NCBI GenBank assembly: GCA_002724505.1
Contig: PBOV01000035.1
Span: forward strand, 33,036-38,650
DNA length: 5,615 nt
Source of the DNA: Rhodospirillaceae bacterium
GTDB taxonomy: Bacteria; Pseudomonadota; Alphaproteobacteria; MPNO01; UBA2964
Direction of reading: 5' to 3'
Shown here: piece by piece, positions 1 to 5,615 of the stretch
How positions within the stretch are numbered: position 1 is the first letter of the stretch
How the letters are laid out: every line of letters starts with the position of its first letter
Notes under the pieces: model-generated
What the model saw: only the letters and a program-made list of their open reading frames with translations
What the model was told of the DNA's origin: nothing
Database searches by the model: none
Made by a program: the position numbers and the translations under genes

Positions 1-249
1 GAAACAGATTCTGGTCTAGACATAGATGCGTTGAAAGCCGTAGCCGACGGCGTCAATGCGATGCGTACACCTGATAGGTCTTCACTTGTTATTACGCATT
101 ATCAACGTTTGTTGGGTTATATAGTACCTGACTATGTGCATATATTGGCGAATGGTAAGATAGCGGAATCCGGTGACAAAAGTTTGGCGCTTGAGCTTGA
201 AAAGAAGGGCTATGCTATGCTTGGTCTAGAAGACACAGAAGCGGCGTGA
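1..249 (+). CDS. sufC: SufC, Fe-S assembly ATPase (3' part only)
   Basis: This is the C-terminal 82 residues of SufC, the ABC-type ATPase that works with SufB and SufD in the SufBC2D complex in the cytoplasm. The window opens on the Glu that ends the Walker B motif: the first residues read ETDSGLDID, which is the SufC D-loop. The H-loop follows as VITHYQRLL, with its switch His at bases 97-99. The later block [22 protein letters not shown] is the usual end of the ATPase fold, and the gene ends in TGA at 247-249. Walker A and the signature motif lie upstream of the window. sufD begins 16 bases after the stop, so the two are probably co-transcribed. The family call is secure from the D-loop, the H-loop and the downstream sufD/sufS; the missing N-terminal two thirds cannot be judged for integrity. 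Confidence 0.95.
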   Translation, partial: ETDSGLDIDALKAVADGVNAMRTPDRSSLVITHYQRLLGYIVPDYVHILANGKIAESGDKSLALELEKKGYAMLGLEDTEAA

Positions 250-252
250 ACT

Positions 253-256
253 GGGG
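253..256 (+). promoter_or_regulatory. Ribosome binding site for the GTG start of sufD
   Basis: A GGGG run lies nine bases before the GTG at 266 and supports that codon as the start of sufD. No ATG in the same frame lies close enough to compete. The site sits in the short gap after the sufC stop. Confidence 0.6.
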
Positions 257-265
257 TTATCTGTT

Positions 266-1606
266 GTGACAACTTCTTTACAATCTGTTGTGGACCCGTT
301 GGTAACAAAATACCAAGAGCAATTTTCTATTAGATGTCCTAAATTACCTGGCGCAGCACATGGTTGGGTTGCCTCGCTGAGAGAAGACGCCCTTTCAGTG
401 CTCTCTCGAAACGGTCTCCCGACGCGCCGCGTCGAAAGCTGGAAGTATACCGATTTACGAAGTTTATATCGCGCAAAGTTTATGAATAAGCAAAGCGTGG
501 ACGTTCTTGATAATCTTGCACCATTCATACTTAAAAACACCCACACTATCGTTTTTGTCGATGGTAATTTTGTACCAACGCTTTCTGGGATTGACGGTTT
601 TCCAAAAGGTTTAGAAGTTTTTTCGTTAGCTGATTCATTGGAATCAGGCGACGAGGATCTTCTTACAGGCCTGGGTGAAGCTGTGGATATTGAGCAGCCA
701 GGCTTTACGGCAGTGAATACCGCGTTAATGGAGGGCGGTGGGGTTTGTCGGATTGAAGAGAATGTTTCGGTCGAAGAGCCAATTCACTTCATTTTTGTGA
801 CAACAGATAAAGCCTCTGCTGAGTTCCATTTGCGTAATTTGGTCGTTGCCGGTGCTAATAGTAAAGCTACCGTGATGCAGTCGTTTGTCTCACTAGGGGA
901 ATCATCTAGTTTTTGTAATGTTGTGACCGAATTGGTCTTAAGGGAAGGGGCCAATCTCCGTAACATTCTTTATCAAGCCCAAAGTAAGATGGCGTGGCAT
1001 ATAGGTTTGACAGGAGCACGTTTGGAACGAGAGGCGCACTTGGACAGTTTTGTATTGTCGTCAGGAGCAAGGTTAGCCCGGAATGAAATCCGCCTAAGAT
1101 TAGTTGGAGAAGGTGCAGAATGTTCGATCAATGGTATTGCTTTAGTTCGGGGTCGACAACATTGTGACAATACAACGGATGTCGAGCATACAAAATCGTG
1201 TTGCCATAGCAGCCAGATTTATAAAAATGTTCTCGATGACCATGCGCATACCGTTTTTCAGGGACGCGTTCATGTCGCCCCAAACGCCCAAAAAACCGAT
1301 GCACAGCAGATGAACCGGAATCTCTTACTTTCCCGAAATGCGCAGGCAGATAGCAAACCAGAACTAATCATCCATGCCGATGATGTTAAATGTAGCCATG
1401 GCGCGACAGTTGGTGACCTTGATCAGGAAGCATTATTTTATTTACAAAGCCGAGGAATAAACCCTGAAGACGCCCGAAATATGATGGTACATGCTTTTGC
1501 TGCTGAGTTAGTTGAGGTGATGCCCGAAGACGACATTCGTTATTATCTTGAGCAGGTTATTATGTCGTGGCTTGAACCACTGGACTCGATTGAGAGGGCT
1601 GCCTAG
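266..1606 (+). CDS. sufD: SufD, Fe-S cluster assembly scaffold subunit
   Basis: SufD is the subunit of SufBC2D that pairs with SufB; nascent clusters form at the SufB-SufD interface. The 446 residues are slightly longer than the E. coli protein (about 423). The N-terminal helical domain carries the family block ESWKYTDLR (Trp59). The middle is the right-handed beta-helix core. The C-terminal block has ADDVKCSHGATVGDLD followed by LFYLQSRGI. Cys376 and His378 in that block correspond to E. coli SufD Cys358 and His360, the latter implicated in cluster formation. The start is a GTG at 266, chosen because GGGG lies at 253-256, nine bases upstream, and no ATG lies nearby in frame; the gap to sufC is then 16 bases. 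The TAG stop is two bases before the sufS ATG, which suggests translational coupling. SufB is a paralogue, but the Trp/Tyr N-terminal block and the position between sufC and sufS favour SufD. Confidence 0.96.
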   Translation: MTTSLQSVVDPLVTKYQEQFSIRCPKLPGAAHGWVASLREDALSVLSRNGLPTRRVESWKYTDLRSLYRAKFMNKQSVDVLDNLAPFILKNTHTIVFVDGNFVPTLSGIDGFPKGLEVFSLADSLESGDEDLLTGLGEAVDIEQPGFTAVNTALMEGGGVCRIEENVSVEEPIHFIFVTTDKASAEFHLRNLVVAGANSKATVMQSFVSLGESSSFCNVVTELVLREGANLRNILYQAQSKMAWHIGLTGARLEREAHLDSFVLSSGARLARNEIRLRLVGEGAECSINGIALVRGRQHCDNTTDVEHTKSCCHSSQIYKNVLDDHAHTVFQGRVHVAPNAQKTDAQQMNRNLLLSRNAQADSKPELIIHADDVKCSHGATVGDLDQEALFYLQSRGINPEDARNMMVHAFAAELVEVMPEDDIRYYLEQVIMSWLEPLDSIERAA

Positions 1607-1608
1607 CA

Positions 1609-2865
1609 ATGGCAACAAAATTAGAAAACTCTATCCATGGCTCGGCGTTTGATGTTGAGCAGATCCGTCAAGATTTTCCAATCCTGTCTGAAGAAGTTTA
1701 TGGCAAACCGCTTGTGTATTTGGATAACGGCGCGAGCGCTCAGAAACCACGCGCCGTAATTGATGCAATTTCTAATGTCTATGAGACTGAGTATGCAAAT
1801 GTACATCGTGGGGTTCATTATATGAGCCAGTTGGCGACAGACGCGATGGAGGGTGCCCGTGAAAAATTGCGTGCGTTTATCAATGCTAGGGATGTTCGGG
1901 AGGTTATCTTCGTCCGTGGGGCCACGGAAGGTATAAACCTGGTTGCCTCAAGTTGGGGACGCAACAACTTGTCGGTAGGCGATGAAGTCATACTCTCTGT
2001 GATGGAGCACCATTCTAATATTGTGCCATGGCAATTAATCGCGCAACAAACTGGCGCATTGTTGAAGGTGGTGCCTATCAGTGAGAATGGTTCTCTCGAT
2101 ATGAACGCCTATGCAGAACTTTTGTCGGAAAAAACAAAAATTGTCGCAATTACCCATATATCAAACGCATTGGGAACGGTGACGCCCGTTGATGAAATTA
2201 TTCGCATTGCCCATGAAAAAGACGTGCCAGTTTTGCTTGATGGATGCCAGGCGGCGCCGCATATGGCACTCGATATGCAGGCGTTAGATGTAGATTTTTA
2301 TGTTTTCTCTGGACATAAAATTTATGGGCCCAGTGGTATTGGTGTTCTCTATGGAAAAGAGAAGTTTCTGGATGCAATGCCGCCATACCATGGCGGTGGC
2401 GAAATGATTGATGTTGTTACATTTGCGAAAACAACCTACGCAGATTTGCCCTTTAAATTTGAAGCCGGAACGCCTCATATTTCTGGTGTTATAGGAATGG
2501 GTGCCGCGATTGATTACATCAATATGGTTGGCTTAGAAAAAGTTGCGGTGCATGAAGATGATTTACTTGAATACGGTACGGCTAAGCTCGGCGGGGTAAA
2601 CGGTTTAAAAATAATAGGTACCTCACCGCAAAAGGCAGCAATTCTTTCTTTTGTGATGGAAGGAATACATCCCCATGATGTAGGGACAATACTAGATCGT
2701 GAGGGAATAGCCGTTCGTACTGGGCATCATTGTGCCCAACCTGTTATGGAGCGATACGACTTAGCCGCGACGATCCGAGCTTCGATCGGCATGTATAATA
2801 CGCGTGAAGAGATAGATCTTCTTGTGTCCGGACTTGGGCGGGTACGGGAGATATTTGGTCAATGA
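1609..2865 (+). CDS. sufS: SufS, cysteine desulfurase (group II)
   Basis: This PLP enzyme converts L-cysteine to L-alanine and holds the sulfur as a persulfide for transfer to the SUF machinery. The protein has 418 residues, a little over the usual 405-410, with a short extra N-terminus. Visible active-site residues are His134 in MEHHSN (ring stacking), Asp211 and Gln214 in LLDGCQAAPH (PLP ring contacts), Lys237 in SGHKIYGPSG (Schiff base) and Cys375 in RTGHHCAQP (persulfide carrier). Each matches E. coli SufS (His123, Asp200, Gln203, Lys226, Cys364) with a constant offset of 11, so the fold is unbroken. The RxGHHCAQP form with a short loop marks SufS rather than IscS/NifS. The ATG is preceded by GAGAGGG at 1592-1598 inside the end of sufD. 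The TGA stop overlaps the next start as ATGA. Confidence 0.97.
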   Translation: MATKLENSIHGSAFDVEQIRQDFPILSEEVYGKPLVYLDNGASAQKPRAVIDAISNVYETEYANVHRGVHYMSQLATDAMEGAREKLRAFINARDVREVIFVRGATEGINLVASSWGRNNLSVGDEVILSVMEHHSNIVPWQLIAQQTGALLKVVPISENGSLDMNAYAELLSEKTKIVAITHISNALGTVTPVDEIIRIAHEKDVPVLLDGCQAAPHMALDMQALDVDFYVFSGHKIYGPSGIGVLYGKEKFLDAMPPYHGGGEMIDVVTFAKTTYADLPFKFEAGTPHISGVIGMGAAIDYINMVGLEKVAVHEDDLLEYGTAKLGGVNGLKIIGTSPQKAAILSFVMEGIHPHDVGTILDREGIAVRTGHHCAQPVMERYDLAATIRASIGMYNTREEIDLLVSGLGRVREIFGQ

Positions 2866-3314
2866 ACGATGAAGTTACCGATCTATATCAAGAGGTAATT
2901 CTCGATCATAGTCGTAATCCCAGAAATTTTGGACCCGCGGAGGGAGCTGATCTAAGCGCTAAAGGCAACAACCCGTTGTGCGGAGACCGGGTAACGATAT
3001 TTTTAAAACTCAACGGTGACAGAATTTCAGAAGTAAAGTTTGATGCGCGAGGTTGCGCTATTTCATTGGCATCTGCGTCGATGATGACTGAAATGATTAA
3101 GGGTAAATCAATTGAGGAAGCTAAGACGCTTTTCAGAAAGTTTCTTGCTTTGGTAACGGGTGAAAATGAAATAGGAGCAGGGCCAGACTTAGCTGACCTC
3201 AAGACACTTTCTGGAGTGAGCCGCTTTCCCACTCGTATTAAGTGCGCCACATTGTCCTGGCATGCTATGGTCGGAGCGCTTAATGGAATTGATGAAGAAA
3301 TAAAGACAGAATGA
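2862..3314 (+). CDS. sufU: SufU-type sulfur transfer / NifU-like Fe-S protein
   Basis: This is an IscU/NifU N-terminal-like fold protein of 150 residues. Conserved ligands are Cys40 and Asp42 in NNPLCGDR, Cys65 in GCAISLASASMM, and Cys128 in RIKCATLSWHA. Between the second and third cysteines there is the extra segment, including FRKFLALVTGE and a following LKTLSGVSRFP, that separates SufU from IscU. In Bacillus subtilis the same Cys-Asp-Cys-Cys set binds zinc, and the protein accepts sulfur from the SufS persulfide rather than acting as a scaffold. That role is inferred here from similarity and from direct linkage to sufS. The residue in the SufU LSWK position is His134, giving LSWHA, as in IscU-like WHA variants. 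The ATG overlaps the sufS stop by four bases (ATGA), with GGGAG at 2846-2850 as the ribosome binding site. No SufE is seen in the window. Confidence 0.9.
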   Translation: MNDEVTDLYQEVILDHSRNPRNFGPAEGADLSAKGNNPLCGDRVTIFLKLNGDRISEVKFDARGCAISLASASMMTEMIKGKSIEEAKTLFRKFLALVTGENEIGAGPDLADLKTLSGVSRFPTRIKCATLSWHAMVGALNGIDEEIKTE

Positions 3315-3324
3315 GTATTAAAAG

Positions 3325-3876
3325 ATGACATTTACAAGCATGCCCGCTTCTCGGGCTAATTTAATTTCGAAGAAACAAGCACAAGCAGAAACTGAAAATA
3401 TTTCCAAATCAGCTTCAGAATTAGTGTCGGAAACCGAAGAGGCAATTGAGAAACCTATTATATCGACGAGTTCTCAAATAAAGACTAGCGATCCTGTTCA
3501 AGGGTCGGCCAGTGAGGACGCAGAGCCTCCGGTATTAAATCAGGCTAATGATTCCGATATTGAAAAATCTCAGAGCCAATTTGAAATTAAAGTAATTGAG
3601 GCCATATCAACGGTATTTGATCCCGAGATCCCGGTAAACATATACGAATTGGGGCTAATCTATAATATAGATATAAACAGTATGAATGACGTAGGTATTG
3701 ATATGACGCTAACTTCACCAGCGTGCCCGGTTGCTGAAAGTTTGCCAGGTGATGTGGAGAGAGTTGTCAAAACCGTTGAGGGGGTTGGCGGTGTTAAGGT
3801 TGAACTTATTTGGGAGCCAGCCTGGAGCCCAGACCGTATGAGCGAAGGTGCCAAACTTGAACTTGGCTTTATGTAG
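3325..3876 (+). CDS. sufT: SufT-like MIP18/DUF59 protein with long polar N-terminal extension
   Basis: The C-terminal part (about residues 86-183) is a MIP18/DUF59 domain of the SufT type. It has DPEIPVNIYELGLIY (Asp99 onward), the MTLTSPACPVAESLP block with the conserved Cys134, and the ending WEPAWSPDRMSEGAKLELGF. SufT proteins help Fe-S cluster maturation or delivery; the exact step is not settled for bacteria. SufT proteins are usually near 100-130 residues. This one has 183 because of an N-terminal stretch rich in Ser, Glu, Ala, Gln and Lys, without Cys, which looks disordered. I see no ATG, GTG or TTG start in frame between residue 6 and the domain, so the extension appears genuinely part of the gene. 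The start is ATG 3325 or ATG 3340 (Met6); neither has a strong ribosome binding site, and the spacing to the SufU-type gene is 10 or 25 bases. It sits between the SufU-type gene and the A-type carrier, as usual for SUF operons. Confidence 0.9.
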   Translation: MTFTSMPASRANLISKKQAQAETENISKSASELVSETEEAIEKPIISTSSQIKTSDPVQGSASEDAEPPVLNQANDSDIEKSQSQFEIKVIEAISTVFDPEIPVNIYELGLIYNIDINSMNDVGIDMTLTSPACPVAESLPGDVERVVKTVEGVGGVKVELIWEPAWSPDRMSEGAKLELGFM

Positions 3877-3887
3877 GGAAGACTGAA

Positions 3888-4247
3888 ATGACTATAACAA
3901 ATGAAGCTCAAAAAATTCCTTCCGTTCTAAAAGTTACTGACGCAGCCACTGCTCAACTCAAGAAACTAATTGAAAACCATAGTCCGAAGGCGGTCGGTAT
4001 TCGTTTGGCAGTGAATGAAGGTGGCTGTAATGGTCTAACGTACGCAATGGACTTTGCCGAAACAAAAAATGCGGCAGACGAAGTTATGGAACTAGATGGT
4101 GTGAGTTTGCTTATTGACCCTATGGCGCTAATTTATTTAGTGGGTACCGAGATGGATTTTATCAAAGAAAAACTCAGTTCTAACTTTGTCTTTCGTAATC
4201 CAAATGAGTCAGGACGTTGCGGGTGCGGTGAATCTTTTAACGTATAA
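3888..4247 (+). CDS. sufA: A-type Fe-S carrier (SufA/IscA/ErpA family)
   Basis: This HesB/IscA-fold protein of 119 residues carries or inserts iron-sulfur clusters into apoproteins. The three conserved cysteines are present: Cys47 in NEGGCNGLTY, and Cys111 and Cys113 in GRCGCGESF at the C-terminus. The block FVFRNPNESG precedes them, as in the family. The first Cys motif reads GGCNG instead of the commoner GGCSG or GGCAG, a mild variant. About 14 extra polar residues precede the first helix (VTDAATAQLKKLI). The start ATG 3888 is supported by AGGGA at 3875-3879, eight bases upstream and overlapping the stop of the SufT-like gene. This is the last intact gene of the SUF operon in the window. 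Position supports SufA, but sequence alone does not separate SufA, IscA and ErpA well. No convincing terminator hairpin follows directly. Confidence 0.92.
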   Translation: MTITNEAQKIPSVLKVTDAATAQLKKLIENHSPKAVGIRLAVNEGGCNGLTYAMDFAETKNAADEVMELDGVSLLIDPMALIYLVGTEMDFIKEKLSSNFVFRNPNESGRCGCGESFNV

Positions 4248-4261
4248 AATTAATAGTCTCT

Positions 4262-4844
4262 ATAGAAAATATTTATTTGATTGGTGGTGTTGTGCCGATT
4301 ATTGGCGTAAGAGCATATGTTCGTTCAACGTTAGTTTTGATTAGAGACGTTATAGTCTGTGAAAATTTCTATGTGAGTCTCAATGCTTTCTCCGCTGGAA
4401 TTTGCGAAAAATTTTTAAAGCCTGAAACCAATATGTAAGATGGGAGTATAGCACACACTTTTGTGGGTAGATGCGGGTGCCCCAAATTGGACGATGCAGC
4501 TAATGTTGAACACGATGCGGTTCTTCGTGGGTACAATCTCGGTAAGGGCTTTTTGATTGGTATAAACGCGGTAATCAACGACGACGGATATATAGGTGTT
4601 TCCGCTTTTGTAGCTGCCCTAGCCTTCGTAAAAGCACATTTTTCTGTTTCAACAAGAAGCATTGTTGTTGAATTGCAGGCGAGACAGTTTCTGGGGGAAA
4701 CGATGAAGAATTAATATGAAAGAATCTCGGTGATGAGGATTATCAAAATTAATTCGCCGCTTGCAAGTGTCTCTTGAGCGACTTGAAGCTGATGGTACGG
4801 ACATACCACATGCTATCACTAAAAAAATTTCCGTCTCTTTCTAA
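4262..4844 (+). pseudogene. Decayed PaaY/CaiE-type gamma-carbonic-anhydrase-like hexapeptide-repeat protein
   Basis: Reading from 4262 gives ENIYLIGGVVPIIGVRAYV, which resembles the N-terminus of PaaY/CaiE proteins (IYQIDGLTPVVPEESFV in my memory of E. coli PaaY). The same frame continues through LVLIRDVIVCENFYVSLNA, an in-frame TAA at 4436-4438 in the place of a Gln, then IAHTF, VEHDAVLRGYNLGKG, IGINAVINDDGYIG and SAFVAALAFVKAHF, the left-handed beta-helix repeats. Between about 4684 and 4701 the match moves to the next frame (NDEELI, TGA at 4717-4719 where WK is expected, then KNLGDEDYQ). At the A-run 4745-4748 it moves again (LIRRLQVSLERLEADG) and ends at TAA 4842-4844. The reconstructed length, about 194 codons, equals that of PaaY (196). 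No start codon is left: ATA stands at 4262 where ATG is expected. The third metal-ligand His (LHG) is Arg (LRG). Intact relatives are trimeric metalloproteins, annotated as carbonic anhydrases, thioesterases or acyltransferases. Confidence 0.8.
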
Positions 4845-4869
4845 ATGCCCAACGATTTGTCGTGGAGAC
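4821..4869 (-). terminator. Possible terminator of the helicase/RAM-domain unit
   Basis: On the - strand, 12 bases after the stop of the RAM-domain gene, GTCTC (4865-4869) can pair with GAGAC (4833-4837), enclosing a smaller hairpin CCACGA/TCGTTGG (4849-4865) with one bulged base and a CAAA loop. Five bases after the outer stem comes a run of seven T (the A run 4821-4827 on the + strand). The outer stem is only five pairs and the structure is loose, so this is a weak call. It overlaps the 3' end of the decayed gene and lies between two converging units, where a terminator is expected. Confidence 0.3.
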
Positions 4870-4880
4870 TGAAGATTTTT

Positions 4881-5123
4881 TCAAGAAAATGCTTTAAAAC
4901 CAATTAGTGTAAAAGTATCTTTAATTCCAGCTAGAGTTTGAATTTTTTCGGTAACAAAATGACCGATATCGATTTCGTCTTCTAAATAACACTTCATTAG
5001 AAGATCATACTCCCCAGAAATTGAATGAACTTCGGAAACCTGTTTGACGTTTAAGATAGCCTTATCAGCGACCTTGTAGGCTTGGCCTAGTTCACACTTC
5101 GAAAATACGAAAATTGTCTGCAT
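4881..5123 (-). CDS. Stand-alone Lrp/AsnC ligand-binding (RAM) domain protein
   Basis: This 80-residue protein is the Lrp/AsnC C-terminal effector-binding domain alone, with no helix-turn-helix. It begins MQTIFVFSKCELGQAYKVAD and carries the family block VSEVHSISGEYDLL (residues 29-42, with the turn Gly37 and Asp40), then IDIGHFVTEKIQTLAG and DTFTLIGFKAF at the C-terminus. In full Lrp proteins this domain forms dimers and higher oligomers and binds amino acids at the interface; solitary copies are widespread, and their role is mostly unknown. The ATG is well placed: GAGGGA (5127-5132) lies just upstream and overlaps the stop codon of the helicase gene. The stop-to-start gap is only 8 bases, so the two are probably one transcript and may be translationally coupled. 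It cannot act as a DNA-binding regulator by itself; binding a small molecule or a full-length Lrp partner is inference. Family call is firm, function open. Confidence 0.9.
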   Translation of the reverse strand: MQTIFVFSKCELGQAYKVADKAILNVKQVSEVHSISGEYDLLMKCYLEDEIDIGHFVTEKIQTLAGIKDTFTLIGFKAFS

Positions 5124-5131
5124 AGGTCCCT

Positions 5132-5615
5132 CTATTCTTCTTTATCTACACAGGAGCGTAACATAAAAGCAGGGACATGTGATCCCATTCCGATAATATT
5201 CACTTCTGTTTTGTCATTTTTTTGCTGCGGTTCTGACCTATGTTTTGGACCGTTTTTCTCTATACTTTTCTTAGAGCTTTGGTCAGATAACTTATTCAAG
5301 GTCGAGGTTTCTTTAGATCGATTTTTAGATTTACGTCTGCCAGCTTTGTCTTTGCGTTTGCTGGTTTTTTTGGTTGAACCGTTTTTCCGGTCAGCGCTTT
5401 GTAATCTTTCCAGAATGAAATCGGGTTTTTCGATGGCCTCGATTTGAATGAATTCAATTTTTTTTCCAATAAATTTTTCAACGGCAGCTAAAAATTTATT
5501 GTCTGCCGAAGTTGTTATGGTTAGCGCTCGGCCTTCGCGACCTGCCCTCCCAGTCCGTCCTATTCGATGCACGTAGTCTTCGGCATGAAGTGGCACATCA
5601 AAGTTAAAAACGTGG
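5132..5615 (-). CDS. DEAD-box RNA helicase, RhlE-like (C-terminal part)
   Basis: The visible 160 residues are the end of a DEAD-box ATP-dependent RNA helicase; the rest lies beyond the right edge of the window. The first residues read [30 protein letters not shown], covering the end of motif V and motif VI ([10 protein letters not shown]), whose arginines contact ATP and RNA. The second RecA-like domain then closes with [22 protein letters not shown] tail of roughly 70 residues rich in Lys, Arg, Ser and Gln follows, probably disordered and RNA-binding. The protein ends with a hydrophobic patch, [14 protein letters not shown], unlike the basic linker. The pattern fits RhlE-type helicases, which unwind short RNA duplexes in ribosome assembly or RNA decay. 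Stop is TAG at 5132-5134, directly followed by the ribosome binding site of the RAM-domain gene. The subfamily call rests on the tail and is less certain than the helicase call. Confidence 0.93.
   Translation of the reverse strand, partial: HVFNFDVPLHAEDYVHRIGRTGRAGREGRALTITTSADNKFLAAVEKFIGKKIEFIQIEAIEKPDFILERLQSADRKNGSTKKTSKRKDKAGRRKSKNRSKETSTLNKLSDQSSKKSIEKNGPKHRSEPQQKNDKTEVNIIGMGSHVPAFMLRSCVDKEE

Noticed and set aside
3311..3328. An ATG overlapping the stop of the SufU-type gene (ATGA) as a start for the SufT-like gene
   Set aside because: It is in a different frame and reaches TGA after five codons, so it cannot start the SufT-like protein.
2906..3331. A 141-codon open frame on the - strand opposite the SufU-type gene
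   Set aside because: The + strand product has all conserved SufU residues; the antisense product shows no family pattern and is a shadow.
4369..4662. A 97-codon open frame on the - strand
   Set aside because: It lies opposite the decayed gene, has no recognisable family features, and the + strand reading explains the sequence.
4463..4714. An 83-codon + strand open frame beginning with GTG
   Set aside because: It is the surviving middle of the decayed PaaY-like gene. It has no ribosome binding site, its similarity continues upstream through the TAA at 4436, and its C-terminus is cut where the frame shifts.
4684..4752. Programmed frameshifting or stop-codon readthrough to rescue the PaaY-like gene
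   Set aside because: There is no start codon, there are two separate frame changes plus several stops, no slippery site with a following structure is evident, and a metal ligand is lost; decay is simpler.
5211..5447. A 78-codon + strand open frame rich in Phe and Leu
   Set aside because: It is the complement of the Lys/Ser-rich helicase tail, which explains its hydrophobic look; it is not a membrane protein gene.
1..5615. tRNA, rRNA, CRISPR arrays, insertion sequences and long repeats
   Set aside because: I looked for these on both strands and saw no repeat-spacer pattern, transposase motif, terminal inverted repeat or tRNA-like cloverleaf.

Overview
The window is dominated by the 3' part of a SUF iron-sulfur cluster assembly operon on the + strand, followed by a decayed gene and then by two genes on the - strand. 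Codon use is moderately AT-leaning. The protein sequences (SufS with the group II RTGHHCAQP motif, a SufD ending in the FYLQSRGI-type block, an RhlE-like helicase paired with a solitary Lrp/AsnC ligand-binding domain) look proteobacterial, most likely alphaproteobacterial. That is recognition of sequence style, not a database result.

Layout. 1-249 is the end of sufC (ATPase). 266-1606 is sufD (scaffold subunit, GTG start). 1609-2865 is sufS (cysteine desulfurase). 2862-3314 is a SufU-type protein that overlaps sufS by ATGA. 3325-3876 is a SufT/MIP18 (DUF59) protein with an unusual polar N-terminal extension of about 85 residues. 3888-4247 is an A-type carrier (SufA/IscA/ErpA family). Gaps between these genes are -4 to +16 bases, so they are almost certainly one transcript. 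sufB would be expected upstream of the window.

The stretch 4248-4880 has no intact gene. Read in three successive frames it is a nearly full-length remnant (4262-4844) of a PaaY/CaiE-type, gamma-carbonic-anhydrase-like hexapeptide-repeat protein. It has no start codon, several stops, two apparent single-base deletions and a lost metal-ligand histidine. This is the most interesting non-obvious content of the window.

On the - strand, converging on the SUF operon, lie the C-terminal part of a DEAD-box RNA helicase (5132-5615, running off the window) and, 8 bases after its stop, a stand-alone Lrp/AsnC ligand-binding (RAM) domain protein (4881-5123).

How the genes work together: SufS takes sulfur from cysteine. 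The SufU-type protein probably accepts it, or less likely acts as a scaffold. SufC and SufD (with SufB) build the cluster, and the A-type carrier and SufT help deliver it to apoproteins. No SufE is present in the window, which fits a SufS/SufU pairing. I found no wholly new system here; the SUF genes are standard families with a few unusual details.
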